From SKPT01 sp040905445 (GTDB taxonomy: Bacteria; Planctomycetota; Phycisphaerae; Phycisphaerales; Phycisphaeraceae): a stretch of DNA of 52,041 bases. Made by a program: the position numbers and the translations under genes. Under the pieces are notes generated by a model that had not been told where the DNA came from, searched no databases, and was given only the letters and a program-made list of their open reading frames with translations. The DNA is taken from assembly GCA_040905445.1 (NCBI GenBank), contig JBBDRN010000012.1, positions 1 through 52,041 of the forward strand, in the 5' to 3' direction. This document shows positions 32,049 to 40,577 of this stretch, in pieces. Numbering within the stretch: the stretch's first letter is position 1; every line of letters begins with the position of its first letter.

Positions 32049-32939
32049 TCACGACTGCGCCAGTCGCGCCTTCTCCTGCTCCATCCGCTCGCGCTGCCGC
32101 AACACGCGCTCCGGGACGAACGTCTCGCGCTCGCCTGTTGGCACGAACGCGTAGCGCTCCACGCCGAGCCCTCGCAGCCCCGCCCGCTCGACCGGCGAGA
32201 AGTCCGCCGGATCCTCGCGGTTGAAGTTCATCGGCTCCTTGAGCTGCATCGGGGGGTTGCTGATCACCCGCGGCCGCCGCGCCTCGTTCTGCGACGACGC
32301 GTGGAGGATGTAAGGGTGCAACAGAAAGATATCCCCCGCTTCGGCGACCGCCTCGGTAAAGCGCGAGCACGCGCCGATCAGCTCCCGGCTGGGCAGCTCC
32401 TTGGGCAGCAGCCCCTGCGGGTTGTCCGCCAGACACCGCGCCACCGGCGCGACCGAGTCGGTCGCCACGAACGTCGCGCCACTGCGCGGGCGGACATCGC
32501 TCCAGCACACGAGTGTCAGCAGACCCTGCTCCGGCGAGTCGAGAAAGTGCCGGAAGAAGTCGCCATCCTTGTGCCACCCCTTCAACGCCGGCGACGGCGG
32601 CTGCCACGGCTCGTCCGCGCCGTCGTTGAGGTTGAAGATCAGCCCGTCGGAGAGGCGCGCCGGCTGCGCGACGCGCTCCTCGCCGCCGAGCAGGTCGCAG
32701 ACCGCGCCCCACGCCCTGGGCGAGAAGTCCTTCACCTCGACCGCCTTCGTCGAGCCCATGTGAATCCGGCTCTCCGCCCACGTGCTCGGGTCGGCCGGGT
32801 CATAGCCAAGCCGCGTAAACCCGTGCGCCACCCACTCGTCGGCGACATCCCGGGGGAAGCAGCCCTTGACCAGGACGTACCCATGCTCGAGGAAGTGCTC
32901 GACGTCGGCGTCGCTCAGAACGCGGTAAGGACTGGCCAT
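32049..32939 (-). CDS. Phytanoyl-CoA dioxygenase (PhyH) family protein
   Basis: 296 residues from ATG 32939; AGGAG is 7 nt upstream, while the ATG two codons earlier (32945) is too close to it. The double-stranded beta-helix core has KGWHKDGDFFRHFL with the H-x-D iron-binding pair, DIFLLHPYILHAS supplying the distal His, and RRPRVISNPPMQL with an Arg for 2-oxoglutarate. This indicates a non-heme Fe(II)/2-oxoglutarate hydroxylase. Planctomycetes hold many such proteins with unknown substrates; an ectoine-hydroxylase-like role cannot be excluded but there is no direct support. It lies between a membrane-protein gene and mgtE. Confidence 0.83.
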   Translation of the reverse strand: MASPYRVLSDADVEHFLEHGYVLVKGCFPRDVADEWVAHGFTRLGYDPADPSTWAESRIHMGSTKAVEVKDFSPRAWGAVCDLLGGEERVAQPARLSDGLIFNLNDGADEPWQPPSPALKGWHKDGDFFRHFLDSPEQGLLTLVCWSDVRPRSGATFVATDSVAPVARCLADNPQGLLPKELPSRELIGACSRFTEAVAEAGDIFLLHPYILHASSQNEARRPRVISNPPMQLKEPMNFNREDPADFSPVERAGLRGLGVERYAFVPTGERETFVPERVLRQRERMEQEKARLAQS

Positions 32940-33031
32940 GGTCATGCTCCTGGGGGGCGAGGTGATATCCGGCAGGGGCGATGGTACCGGCAGGGGCCGC
33001 CGCGCCGCAAGGCTGGCGTGTGCGACTGCCC

Positions 33032-33056
33032 GTAGGGTCCGCTGGGCTGACCCTAC
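33032..33056. repeat. REP-like element, family I, self-inverted
   Basis: GTAGGGTC and GACCCTAC are an 8-bp perfect inverted repeat around CGCTGGGCT. The TAG on the minus strand (33055-33053) is the stop codon of mgtE. Confidence 0.7.
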
Positions 33057-34483
33057 AGCGCCGCCCACCGCCAATGGGTCAGCGCCGCCGCGTCGGGCAT
33101 CTCGCCGCCCAGCCACCAACTGGCGATCGTGAAGTAGAGCAGCAGGCCCGCGACGTCCACGATCGTGGCGACGAACGGCGTCGACCCGGTGGCGGGGTCG
33201 AGCCCCAGCCGGATCAGCAGGAACGGCAGCATCGAGCCGACCATGTTGCCCAGCAGGACGACGCTGATGACCGCCATGCTCACGGCCACGCCGACGTTGG
33301 CGGACCGCGCCACCACGTCCGCCTGCTCGCCATAGATCCAGAGCCCCACGCAGGTCGCCATCACGAACGCCACGGCGGCCAGGATGAACCCGAGCATCAG
33401 CCCGCCCAGCAGCTCGCGGCCGAACACGAGCGGAAAGTGGCGCGGCTCAACCTCCCGCAGCGCGATCGCGCGCGTCATCACGGTCGCCGCCTGGAACCCG
33501 CTGTTGCCCCCCGTCGCGATGATCAGCGGCACGAACACCGCCAGCAGGGGGAGCTGGTCGATCTGCTGCTCGAACGCCCCCATTGCCCCGACCGTCAGCA
33601 GCCCCGCGCCGAAGAGGATCGCCAGCCACCCCACGCGCTTCCACACCAGCGTCGACACGTGCGTGGCAAGATAGGGCTGGCGCAGCGTTACCACGCCGCC
33701 AAGCTTGTGAAAGTCCTCCGTCACCTCCGCCTGCTGCACGTCGAGCACGTCGTCGACCGTCACGATCCCCACCAGCCGGTTGTTCGCATGCACGACGGGC
33801 AGCGCGAGCAGGTCGTACTCCTGAATCAGCCGCGCCGCCTCCGCCTGGTCGTCGTCCGCGGCGATGGTGATGGGCGACGTGTCCATGATCGCCGTCAACG
33901 CCGTCGCGGGGTCGTGGATGACCAGGTCCTTGAGCGACACGATGCCCACGAGCTGGCCCATGTCGTCGACGACGTAGTTGTAGAAGATCGTCTCCTTCTC
34001 GGCCGCCTGCCGGCGAAGCTGCGTGAGCGCCCCCTCGATCGTCAGGTCCGCCTTGAGCGCGACGACGTCCGTGCTCATCACCGACCCGACCGTGTGCTCC
34101 GCGTAACGGTCGAGCCGCTCGATCTCCTGCCGCTCGGGCTCGGCCATCTGGGCGAGGATCGCGCGCTGCTGGTCCTCGTCGAGCTGCTGGATGAGGTCCG
34201 TCCGGTCGTCCGGGGCGACGTGCTCGAGCAGCCTCGCGACCTCGCGGTCGTCGAAGCGGTGCGCAAGCCGCACCTGCCGCTCCATGTCCAGGTGCGAGAA
34301 CGTCTCGCCCGCCTCGTCCCACGGCAGGGCGCGGAGCATCAGCCACGCCTGCTCGTCGTCGAACTCGGCCAGGATCGCCGCGATGTCGTGCGGGTGCGCT
34401 TCGTCGCCGAGCCGGCGGATTGCGGCGCGGTCGTCGTGGTCAATCCAGTCGCGCACCTCTTCGAGTGCCGGCAGGTTGTCCAT
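33053..34483 (-). CDS. mgtE: Magnesium transporter MgtE
   Basis: 476 residues from ATG 34483, which has GGAAGG just upstream; the long upstream frame is not supported. The N-terminal superhelical domain (AIRRLGDEAHPHDIAAILAE, MLRALPWDEAGE) is followed by two CBS domains (TVGSVMSTDVVALKADLTIE and DTSPITIAADDDQAEAARLI, LPVVHANNRLVGIVTVDDVL) and a five-helix transmembrane domain with PLIIATGGNSGFQAATVMTR, the PxxxxxGGNxGxQ motif of the pore. It imports Mg2+ and is gated by Mg2+ binding between N, CBS and plug regions. All expected parts are present. No riboswitch of the M-box type was recognised in the 319-bp upstream gap. Confidence 0.95.
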   Translation of the reverse strand: MDNLPALEEVRDWIDHDDRAAIRRLGDEAHPHDIAAILAEFDDEQAWLMLRALPWDEAGETFSHLDMERQVRLAHRFDDREVARLLEHVAPDDRTDLIQQLDEDQQRAILAQMAEPERQEIERLDRYAEHTVGSVMSTDVVALKADLTIEGALTQLRRQAAEKETIFYNYVVDDMGQLVGIVSLKDLVIHDPATALTAIMDTSPITIAADDDQAEAARLIQEYDLLALPVVHANNRLVGIVTVDDVLDVQQAEVTEDFHKLGGVVTLRQPYLATHVSTLVWKRVGWLAILFGAGLLTVGAMGAFEQQIDQLPLLAVFVPLIIATGGNSGFQAATVMTRAIALREVEPRHFPLVFGRELLGGLMLGFILAAVAFVMATCVGLWIYGEQADVVARSANVGVAVSMAVISVVLLGNMVGSMLPFLLIRLGLDPATGSTPFVATIVDVAGLLLYFTIASWWLGGEMPDAAALTHWRWAAL

Positions 34484-34802
34484 GGTGGCCTTCCTTTCGT
34501 GGCCTCGCCGGGGCCGCCTGGACAGGAACGCCGGCGAAAGGAAGACCGATCGCGTCAGACCCCTCCGCGCCCCGTCCCCAACAGCATCCGCCGGCTCAAC
34601 ACGATCCACCGCCGTCATCACCTTCCGCGGCCGGGCGAAATCATACGATCGCCGCCGCCGAAGACCAACCTCGCCACCACTGCTTGCCCCTGCCAAGTCG
34701 GGACTCTCTCTCTCATCCCCACCGCACTCGCGCGGACAGATAAACACGAGGGTGACGCCCCGCCCGCTCCCGCTTTGCGACGCGTCATCTAAAATCCCCG
34801 CC
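34484..34802. other. Divergent intergenic region between mgtE and bioF
   Basis: 319 bp. Apart from the mgtE ribosome-binding site at the left and a -10-like box before bioF at the right, I see no gene. A weak CGCCGGCG / CCCCGGCG pairing lies in the mgtE leader (about 34510-34540). No M-box riboswitch pattern was recognised. Confidence 0.4.
34790..34795 (+). promoter_or_regulatory. Candidate -10 element (TAAAAT) of a leaderless promoter
   Basis: It ends 7 nt before the ATG of bioF at 34803. Confidence 0.45.
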
Positions 34803-36020
34803 ATGCCCCCACCGCGGATTCTCACCCAGCTCAATGAGGAACTCGCCGACCTCGACGCTCGCTGCCTGCGCCGCATCCTGCGCGCCCTGCCCGCCCCGGG
34901 CCCGATCGCCACCGTCGACGGCCGCGAGCTCGTCAACCTCGCCTCCAACGACTACCTCGGCCTCGGCACCCACGACCACCTGCGCCGCCGCGGCGCCGAC
35001 GCCACGCTCGCGCTGGGCACCGGTGCCGGCGCGAGCCGCCTCGTCGCCGGCCACCTCGCGCTGCACGAGCAGGTCGAGAGCCGCTTCGCCCGCTTCAAGC
35101 ACGCCGAGGCCGCGCTGCTCCTGCCCACCGGCTACATGGCCAACCTCGCCGTGCTCACGAGCCTCGCCGGGCCGGGCGACCTCGTCTGCCTCGACAAGCT
35201 CGTCCACGCGAGCCTCATCGACGCCGCGCGCGCCAGCGAGGCGACCGTGCGCACGCATCCGCATGGCGACCTGCGCCGACTCGAGCATCTGCTCGCCCGC
35301 CCGCTGCCAGCCTCGCCCGGCCGGCGGCCGCCCCGCCGCTTCATCGTCACCGACAGCATCTTCTCCATGGACGGCGACGCCGCCGACCTGCCGGCGTTGT
35401 GCGACCTCGCCGATGCCCACGACGCGATGCTCGTCGTCGACGAAGCCCACGCCACCGGCGTGCTCGGCGCGACCGGCGCCGGCCTGTGCGAGGCGCAGCA
35501 CGTGGCCGAACGCGTGGCGACGCGCGGCGTCGTTGTGTCGACCGCGAGCAAGGGCCTCGGCGGCCTCGGCGGCGTCGTCACCGGGCCGCGCGTCGTCATC
35601 GACACCCTCGTCAACCGCGCCCGGTCGCTCATCTACACCACCGCCGTCCCCCCCGGGCAGGCGGCCGCGATCGACGCGGCGCTGGATGTCGTCGCGAGCG
35701 AGCCCTGGCGCCGCGAGCGCGTGGCCGCGATGGCCCACCGCGTGCGCGATGAGCTGCGCGACGCCGGCTGGGCCCTGCCGACGACCGCGCCCGCGACGCC
35801 GATCATCCCCCTGATCGTTGGCGCCGCCGATCGCGCGCTGGCACTGGCGGCCCACCTGCGCGACGCCGGCCTGCTCGCGGTCGCGATCCGTCCGCCGACC
35901 GTCGCCCCCAACACCGCGCGCGTGCGCATCAGCCTCCGCGCCGACCTCGCGGATCAGCACATCGATCGCCTTCTCGACGGCGTCGCAACCTGGTGCGGTC
36001 AGGCCGCGACGTACTCGTAA
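34803..36020 (+). CDS. bioF: 8-amino-7-oxononanoate synthase (BioF / alpha-oxoamine synthase)
   Basis: 405 residues from ATG 34803. PLP fold type I: VNLASNDYLGLG (44-55), GTGAGASRLVAG (72-83), LLPTGYMANLAVL, TDSIFSMDGDAADLPAL, VVDEAHATGVLG (211-222) and the PLP lysine in STASKGLGGLGG (K250). It condenses pimeloyl-thioester with alanine to form KAPA, the first step of the biotin ring pathway; with bioD in this window it supports an active biotin route. The closely related 2-amino-3-ketobutyrate ligase is the main alternative. The reading frame extends 612 bp upstream across the mgtE gene, but homology and the TAAAAT box fix the start here. Confidence 0.87.
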   Translation: MPPPRILTQLNEELADLDARCLRRILRALPAPGPIATVDGRELVNLASNDYLGLGTHDHLRRRGADATLALGTGAGASRLVAGHLALHEQVESRFARFKHAEAALLLPTGYMANLAVLTSLAGPGDLVCLDKLVHASLIDAARASEATVRTHPHGDLRRLEHLLARPLPASPGRRPPRRFIVTDSIFSMDGDAADLPALCDLADAHDAMLVVDEAHATGVLGATGAGLCEAQHVAERVATRGVVVSTASKGLGGLGGVVTGPRVVIDTLVNRARSLIYTTAVPPGQAAAIDAALDVVASEPWRRERVAAMAHRVRDELRDAGWALPTTAPATPIIPLIVGAADRALALAAHLRDAGLLAVAIRPPTVAPNTARVRISLRADLADQHIDRLLDGVATWCGQAATYS

Positions 36021-36054
36021 GCTAAGACCCCCTCGCCGCGCCCGCGAGCTCCCG

Positions 36055-37188
36055 CTACCCCACGGCCGGCTCCTCGACCAGCGACAGGTACGCCTGCTCA
36101 TAGCCCGCTGCCATCGTCTCGGGGCTGAACCGCTCCGCGACGTTGCGCCGGCACGCGGCAGCATCGATCGCATCGAGGCGTTTGACGGCGTCGACCGCCT
36201 GCCCGACCGTATCCACGAGATATCCCGTCTCGCCCTCGCGGATCAGCTCCGGCAGGTAGCCGAACCGCGTGCCGATGATCGGCGTGCCGCACGCCTGCGC
36301 CTCGATCCCCACCATCGAGCAAGGTTCGCACCACGAGATCGGGAACAGCACGGCCGCCGCGTGCTGGTATTCCTTCGCCAAGTCGCGCTGCGACAGCAGC
36401 CCGAGGTAGCGCACGTGCTTGCCGTCGAGATGCGGCTCGATGCGCTGCTCGAAGTACGTCTGGTGCTGCGGCTCGACCATGCCCGCGATGTGCAGCGGCC
36501 GCCCCGCGCCCTGCGCGACCGCGATCGCCTCCGCCGCGCCCTTCTCCGGCGCGAGCCGGCCTGCAAAGAGCAGGTGTTCCTGCTTGCGCCCCTGCAGCGT
36601 GAACTGGTCCAACTGCACCCCGTTGTAGACCGTGGCGATGTAGTTGAGATCGGGCTTGAGCGTGCGCTCGGCGTTCGAGAGCGAGACGAAGGGCTGGTCG
36701 CGGTAGCGGTCGAACACGACGTGCGCAGCCTTCACCCACGCCGCGCCGTGCAGCGAGCTGACCAGCGGGCACGGGATCAGCCGCGAAAACACCAGCGCGT
36801 GCACGTGCAGGTGCGAGTGAACGATGTCAAAACCCCCGTCGCACGCCGCTTCCATGCACGTCGCGATGTGCCGCTGCTCGAGCGCGCGAAAATCCGGCGG
36901 CCCCAGCAGCAGGCCGGACGCTTCGTCGAAGTGGCGCGGCTGATGCTTCTCCGGCTCCGGCCAGAGTGAGAACGCATGCTCCACCGTCGCCACCAGCCTC
37001 GCCGACGTCCGCGAACCCGCCGCCGCGAACAGCGTCACCTCGTGCCCCCGGGCGACCAGCGCCTCCGTCAGGTTGTAGACCACCTGCTCCCACGGCCCGT
37101 AGCCCGTCGGCGGCACGGGCCAGCTCACGGGCGCCAGCATGGCGATGCGCAGCTTGCGGTCCGCGACGGGAAGGGGGGGCGTGGTCAT
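36055..37188 (-). CDS. Glycosyltransferase family 4
   Basis: 377 residues. GT-B architecture: RIAMLAPVSWPVPPTGYGPW and EQVVYNLTEALVARGHEVTLF form the acceptor domain, HSHLHVHALVFSRLI contains the typical DIVHSH region, and LFAGRLAPEKGAAEAIAVAQ, VRYLGLLSQRDLAKEYQHAA and EPCSMVGIEAQACGTPIIGT form the nucleotide-sugar domain with the E-x7-E motif. It probably adds sugars to a surface polysaccharide, because it follows an O-antigen-ligase-like membrane gene by 24 bp on the same strand. GGAG is 7 nt upstream of the ATG. Confidence 0.88.
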   Translation of the reverse strand: MTTPPLPVADRKLRIAMLAPVSWPVPPTGYGPWEQVVYNLTEALVARGHEVTLFAAAGSRTSARLVATVEHAFSLWPEPEKHQPRHFDEASGLLLGPPDFRALEQRHIATCMEAACDGGFDIVHSHLHVHALVFSRLIPCPLVSSLHGAAWVKAAHVVFDRYRDQPFVSLSNAERTLKPDLNYIATVYNGVQLDQFTLQGRKQEHLLFAGRLAPEKGAAEAIAVAQGAGRPLHIAGMVEPQHQTYFEQRIEPHLDGKHVRYLGLLSQRDLAKEYQHAAAVLFPISWCEPCSMVGIEAQACGTPIIGTRFGYLPELIREGETGYLVDTVGQAVDAVKRLDAIDAAACRRNVAERFSPETMAAGYEQAYLSLVEEPAVG

Positions 37189-37212
37189 GGCGGGCTCCTC
37201 GTGTGCTCGATG

Positions 37213-38604
37213 CTACGGCGAGCGCCCCGCCGGGGCCAGCGCTTCGCCCTCCTTCGTGCCGTCGGCGGGGATCAACGCCCCCGCCAGCCCCACGAGCACC
37301 ACGTTGAAGCTGTTGTTGAGCATGTTGTCCACGAGCGTCATCGCCAGCACGACCGCCATCGCCGCCCCCAGCCGCGCCGCCGCGTCTCCCCGCCATCTCG
37401 GCGGCGGCCGGCGGTAGAGAAACACCGCCAGGGGAACGACAAAGATCGCCACCAGCGTCGCCACGCCCACCAGCCCATAGCGCCCCAGCGTGAGCATCCA
37501 GAGGCTCCACGGCGCGTGGTGCTCGCCGCGCCACCAGTCCCACCCCGCGTGCCCGAGCATCGGGCGCTCGCGCACCGCCGCGACGTGCTCCTCCTCGCGC
37601 ATCACTCGCCAGGCGAGCGACCGCGCCGGCGAAAAATCGCGAAGCCGATCCACCACCCCGCCGCCGAGCACGCGCTCCAGCGCCGGCTCCAGCCGCACCG
37701 GGTCCACCAACCGAAAGCCCACGTACCCCACCACCGGCAGCAGCACCAGGCCCAGGATCACCCACCACCGCAGCCACCGTGCCGTCGCAAGCACGCCCAG
37801 CCCGACGCCCATCAACACGATCGGCCCGACCGACTGCGTCAGCACGGCCGCGCCCACGAGCACGGCGACGGCCGCCAACGCCCACCGCCGCGCTCCCCGT
37901 CCGCCGATCGCCCCGCTCGACCACGCGCCGACCGCGATGACGGCGAGGCTGGCCATCCATATGCCCAGCGCGTTGCCATGCTCCAGCAGCACGACCGGCC
38001 GCGAGCCGAGCCAACGACTCGCGCCATCGGTCTGGTGCGGGTGAAAGCCATACACCGCGCTGTAGAGAAACGGCCCGCGCACGATCTCGACGAGGCAGAA
38101 CGGCACATAAACGAGTCCGGCCACGACGAACACGCGTGCCGCCGCCGCTCGCCCCGCCGGCTGCGCGAGGTAGACCCGCCCCGCGACGTAAGGCCCACCC
38201 CACGCCAGCAGGTGGTAGGCGACGCCCGTCGCCACCGCCCCCGCGCCGAGCCCGGCCGACAGCGCGCTCACCGCCGGCAACGCGCACCACGCCGCCATCG
38301 GCAGGTCCGCCCAGCTCCATCGCAGCATCCGCAGCCGCTCGCGATCGAACGCCGCCACCCCCGCGAGCACGACCAGCCCGATCACCACCGCCTTCGTCCA
38401 GAAGACCGGCCCGCCCAGCGCCACGCCGCGCACGTCGAACCAGCGCGCAACCTCGCCCGCGTCACGGTACCCCTCGTAGTCGACGACCGGCAGCAGCGCC
38501 CAACCACTGACGAGCACAACCCACGCCGCCCCCGCCCCCGGCCGCCAGGCAAAGCCCGCCAGCGCCAGCACCGCCCACAGCAGCCATACGAGCTCGATCA
38601 TCAT
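37213..38604 (-). CDS. O-antigen ligase / polymerase-like membrane protein
   Basis: 463 residues with about twelve transmembrane segments, separated by a large extracytoplasmic loop between two late helices (residues about 310-380). In that loop are ERPMLGHAGWDWWRGEHHAP and WSLWMLTLGRYGLVG, the arrangement of WaaL/Wzy proteins where the GxG...H region follows the loop. NMLNNSFNVVLVGLAGAL precedes the C-terminus. It likely ligates or polymerises a glycan at the outer face of the inner membrane. It is the upstream member of a pair with a family-4 glycosyltransferase. Confidence 0.75.
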   Translation of the reverse strand: MMIELVWLLWAVLALAGFAWRPGAGAAWVVLVSGWALLPVVDYEGYRDAGEVARWFDVRGVALGGPVFWTKAVVIGLVVLAGVAAFDRERLRMLRWSWADLPMAAWCALPAVSALSAGLGAGAVATGVAYHLLAWGGPYVAGRVYLAQPAGRAAAARVFVVAGLVYVPFCLVEIVRGPFLYSAVYGFHPHQTDGASRWLGSRPVVLLEHGNALGIWMASLAVIAVGAWSSGAIGGRGARRWALAAVAVLVGAAVLTQSVGPIVLMGVGLGVLATARWLRWWVILGLVLLPVVGYVGFRLVDPVRLEPALERVLGGGVVDRLRDFSPARSLAWRVMREEEHVAAVRERPMLGHAGWDWWRGEHHAPWSLWMLTLGRYGLVGVATLVAIFVVPLAVFLYRRPPPRWRGDAAARLGAAMAVVLAMTLVDNMLNNSFNVVLVGLAGALIPADGTKEGEALAPAGRSP

Positions 38605-38629
38605 GTCCAGTTATCAGCAGCGAGGGTTG

Positions 38630-40000
38630 TCAGATGATCACCGCGCCCTGCCGCGTCAGCAGCGAGCGCAGCGCCTGCGGGTCGACCTGGTCGACGGTCG
38701 TGTTGCCATCGAGCGCGAGCCACGCCGCAGCCCCCGCCGCCTGCCCGGTCTGCGTCGTGTTGACCATCACGCGCACGGCCCCGAACGCGCCTTCGTCGGC
38801 ATCAAGGCAGCGCCCCGCCACCAGCACGTTGCGCGCTCTGACGGGCACGAGGCTGCGGTAGGGGATCTGGTAGAAGCTCGCGTTCGCCTCACCCTCGGCC
38901 GCCCAGCGCCTCGACTCGTGCCGGCCGTCCGCGTAGGCGGTGACCTCACGGCCATCGAGATATCGAAATACCAGCCCGTCGCCATCGGCGGCGTGCACGT
39001 CCACGCGATAGCTGCCATTGGCGATCGCATCGTCAAACCGCTCGCCCGTGAGGACCTCGCGCTCCGTGAGCTGGTGCAGGCAGCGCGTGCGCCGCGTGTC
39101 GCGGATTCCGATGCGCGCCGGCAGGCCGTGCAGCGCGAGCTTGTCCCCGCCGGGGATGCGCGTGCGGATCAGATGCAGCATCTGCCGCACCTGTCGCCGG
39201 CCCTCGATCTCCGCCTGTGTCAGCTCGTCGGCATCCGAGCAGTCGGCTCCATGCACACGCGTGCCCGCGACCAGCCGCATGTCGCTGTCCGGCTCACCGC
39301 CGGGGATCGGCGCGCCCCAGAAAAAGCCGGGGCGCAGCGCCTCGGGATCTTCGGGGTTGAAGAGGACCTTGCGCACGTCGATGCCCTGCTCCTTTTGAAG
39401 CCGCCCCAGCCCGTCGACGAGGAAGCACGTCGTGGGCGGCTGAAGCTGTCCGCCTCGGTATGTCTCGAGGCCCATGCGATGCACAAGATCGCCGTCGCCC
39501 GAGGCGTCGACGAACATGCTCGCCTTGATCGCCCGTCGGCCGGTCTTATCCTCGATGATGATCGCGTCGACCTCACCCTCGCCGCGGAGCACCGGCGCGA
39601 CAAAGCGCGTGTGCAGAAAAGGCCGAACGCCCGCGTCGACGACCATGCGATCGAGCTCGAGCACGAGTTGATAGGGCGCGAAGGCGTATTGCCACGACGG
39701 CTCGGCGGGGCTGCGCTCGATGACGCCGCCCGTGGCCTTGAGGCGGTCCATGGTCTCGGTCGTCAGCCCGGCGATGATCTGGCGCTCGCCATGGATGTCC
39801 GAATGGCTGTGCCAGACGGTGACGAGGCTGGCGGTGGCGGTGCCGCCGAAGTAGCCCAGCGACTCGACGATGGCGACGCGCGCGCCCTGCCGCGCGGCGG
39901 CGATGGCGGCGAAGATGCCCGTGCAACTGCCGCCGATAACGCACACGTCGCACTCGTGACAAACGGGAACGTCGCGCGCCGGCTCGTGGATGGTGCTCAT
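38630..40000 (-). CDS. FAD-dependent oxidoreductase (FAD_oxidored family)
   Basis: 456 residues from ATG 40000. The dinucleotide-binding motif is DVCVIGGSCTGIFAAIAAAR followed by QGARVAIVE, a GGxxxG variant with Cys-Thr in the turn, then LGYFGGTATASLVTVWH, the pattern of FAD_oxidored proteins abundant in planctomycetes. Middle: ASMFVDASGDGDLVHRMG; C-terminus: RNVLVAGRCLDADEGAFGAV and RVMVNTTQTGQAAGAAAWLA. Members may oxidise sugars or plant and algal compounds; the substrate is unknown. The frame is open to 40048, but ATG 40000 sits 6 nt after the -10 box of a textbook promoter, so it appears leaderless. Confidence 0.85.
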   Translation of the reverse strand: MSTIHEPARDVPVCHECDVCVIGGSCTGIFAAIAAARQGARVAIVESLGYFGGTATASLVTVWHSHSDIHGERQIIAGLTTETMDRLKATGGVIERSPAEPSWQYAFAPYQLVLELDRMVVDAGVRPFLHTRFVAPVLRGEGEVDAIIIEDKTGRRAIKASMFVDASGDGDLVHRMGLETYRGGQLQPPTTCFLVDGLGRLQKEQGIDVRKVLFNPEDPEALRPGFFWGAPIPGGEPDSDMRLVAGTRVHGADCSDADELTQAEIEGRRQVRQMLHLIRTRIPGGDKLALHGLPARIGIRDTRRTRCLHQLTEREVLTGERFDDAIANGSYRVDVHAADGDGLVFRYLDGREVTAYADGRHESRRWAAEGEANASFYQIPYRSLVPVRARNVLVAGRCLDADEGAFGAVRVMVNTTQTGQAAGAAAWLALDGNTTVDQVDPQALRSLLTRQGAVII

Positions 40001-40006
40001 GGCGCG

Positions 40007-40035
40007 AGTATTGACCGCGGTGGGCGACATGTCAA
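40007..40035 (-). promoter_or_regulatory. Sigma-70 promoter of a leaderless gene
   Basis: On the minus strand: TTGACA (40035-40030), 17-bp spacer, AATACT (40012-40007), then 6 nt and the ATG at 40000. Both hexamers and spacing fit sigma-70. The expected transcript start falls on the start codon. Confidence 0.8.
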
Positions 40036-40121
40036 AGCGAATCCGCACTGGCCGGCTCGTGTCAGCCGCAGATTCGGGTGATACGGGCGGTCACGGCAGG
40101 TTCCGGCGATGCGATGCGTCG

Positions 40122-40415
40122 TCAGCGTCCGTCCTGCTGTGCCTGCTCTTCCCAAGCATCGAGCACCGCATCGTAACGATCCGCCTGCTCCTCCCATCGG
40201 TTCAGCAGCGCGTCGAGTCGCTCCGACTGCGCGACCGATCGCTGCAACTGGTGGTCATACTCTTCAAGCTGACGGGCCGCGTGTTCCAGTTGACGGTCGA
40301 CTTCCTCAACCTGACGCTCGTAATCGGGATCAGGTCTGTGGCGGGAAGGCTCCTGCTCACAGCCCAACAGCAACCAGCCCAAGGCTGCTCCCGTGAGGAT
40401 GACGGTGCTTCGCAT
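40122..40415 (-). CDS. Small lipoprotein with coiled coil
   Basis: 97 residues from ATG 40415. The lipoprotein signal is STVILTGAALGWLLLGCEQE: a short hydrophobic stretch with LLLGC, where the Cys would be lipidated. After it, residues 30-92 form a long amphipathic coiled coil with regularly spaced Leu (VEEVDRQLEHAARQLEEYDH, QLQRSVAQSERLDALLNRWE). Asp and Glu dominate. It is likely anchored to a membrane in the periplasm; its function is not known. It lies between the rpoD-type gene and the FAD oxidoreductase gene on the same strand. Confidence 0.65.
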   Translation of the reverse strand: MRSTVILTGAALGWLLLGCEQEPSRHRPDPDYERQVEEVDRQLEHAARQLEEYDHQLQRSVAQSERLDALLNRWEEQADRYDAVLDAWEEQAQQDGR

Positions 40416-40577
40416 CGTGTAAATCCCCTTGGCTTCCCGAGGCAAAACTGTCTTCGGCCCCGCCCTTGCCGAAGGGCGCCGGCCGATGAGGGCCTTACCG
40501 CTGCGCGTTAAGCCGCGGCACCAATCGCACTCACCGCGGCGCACACGCCTTTCCGAGACTCCTCGCCGCCGCACCGC

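Noticed and set aside
34484..34802. M-box (Mg2+) riboswitch upstream of mgtE
   Set aside because: No recognisable M-box core; only a weak GC-rich pairing was seen. A covariance-model search would settle it.
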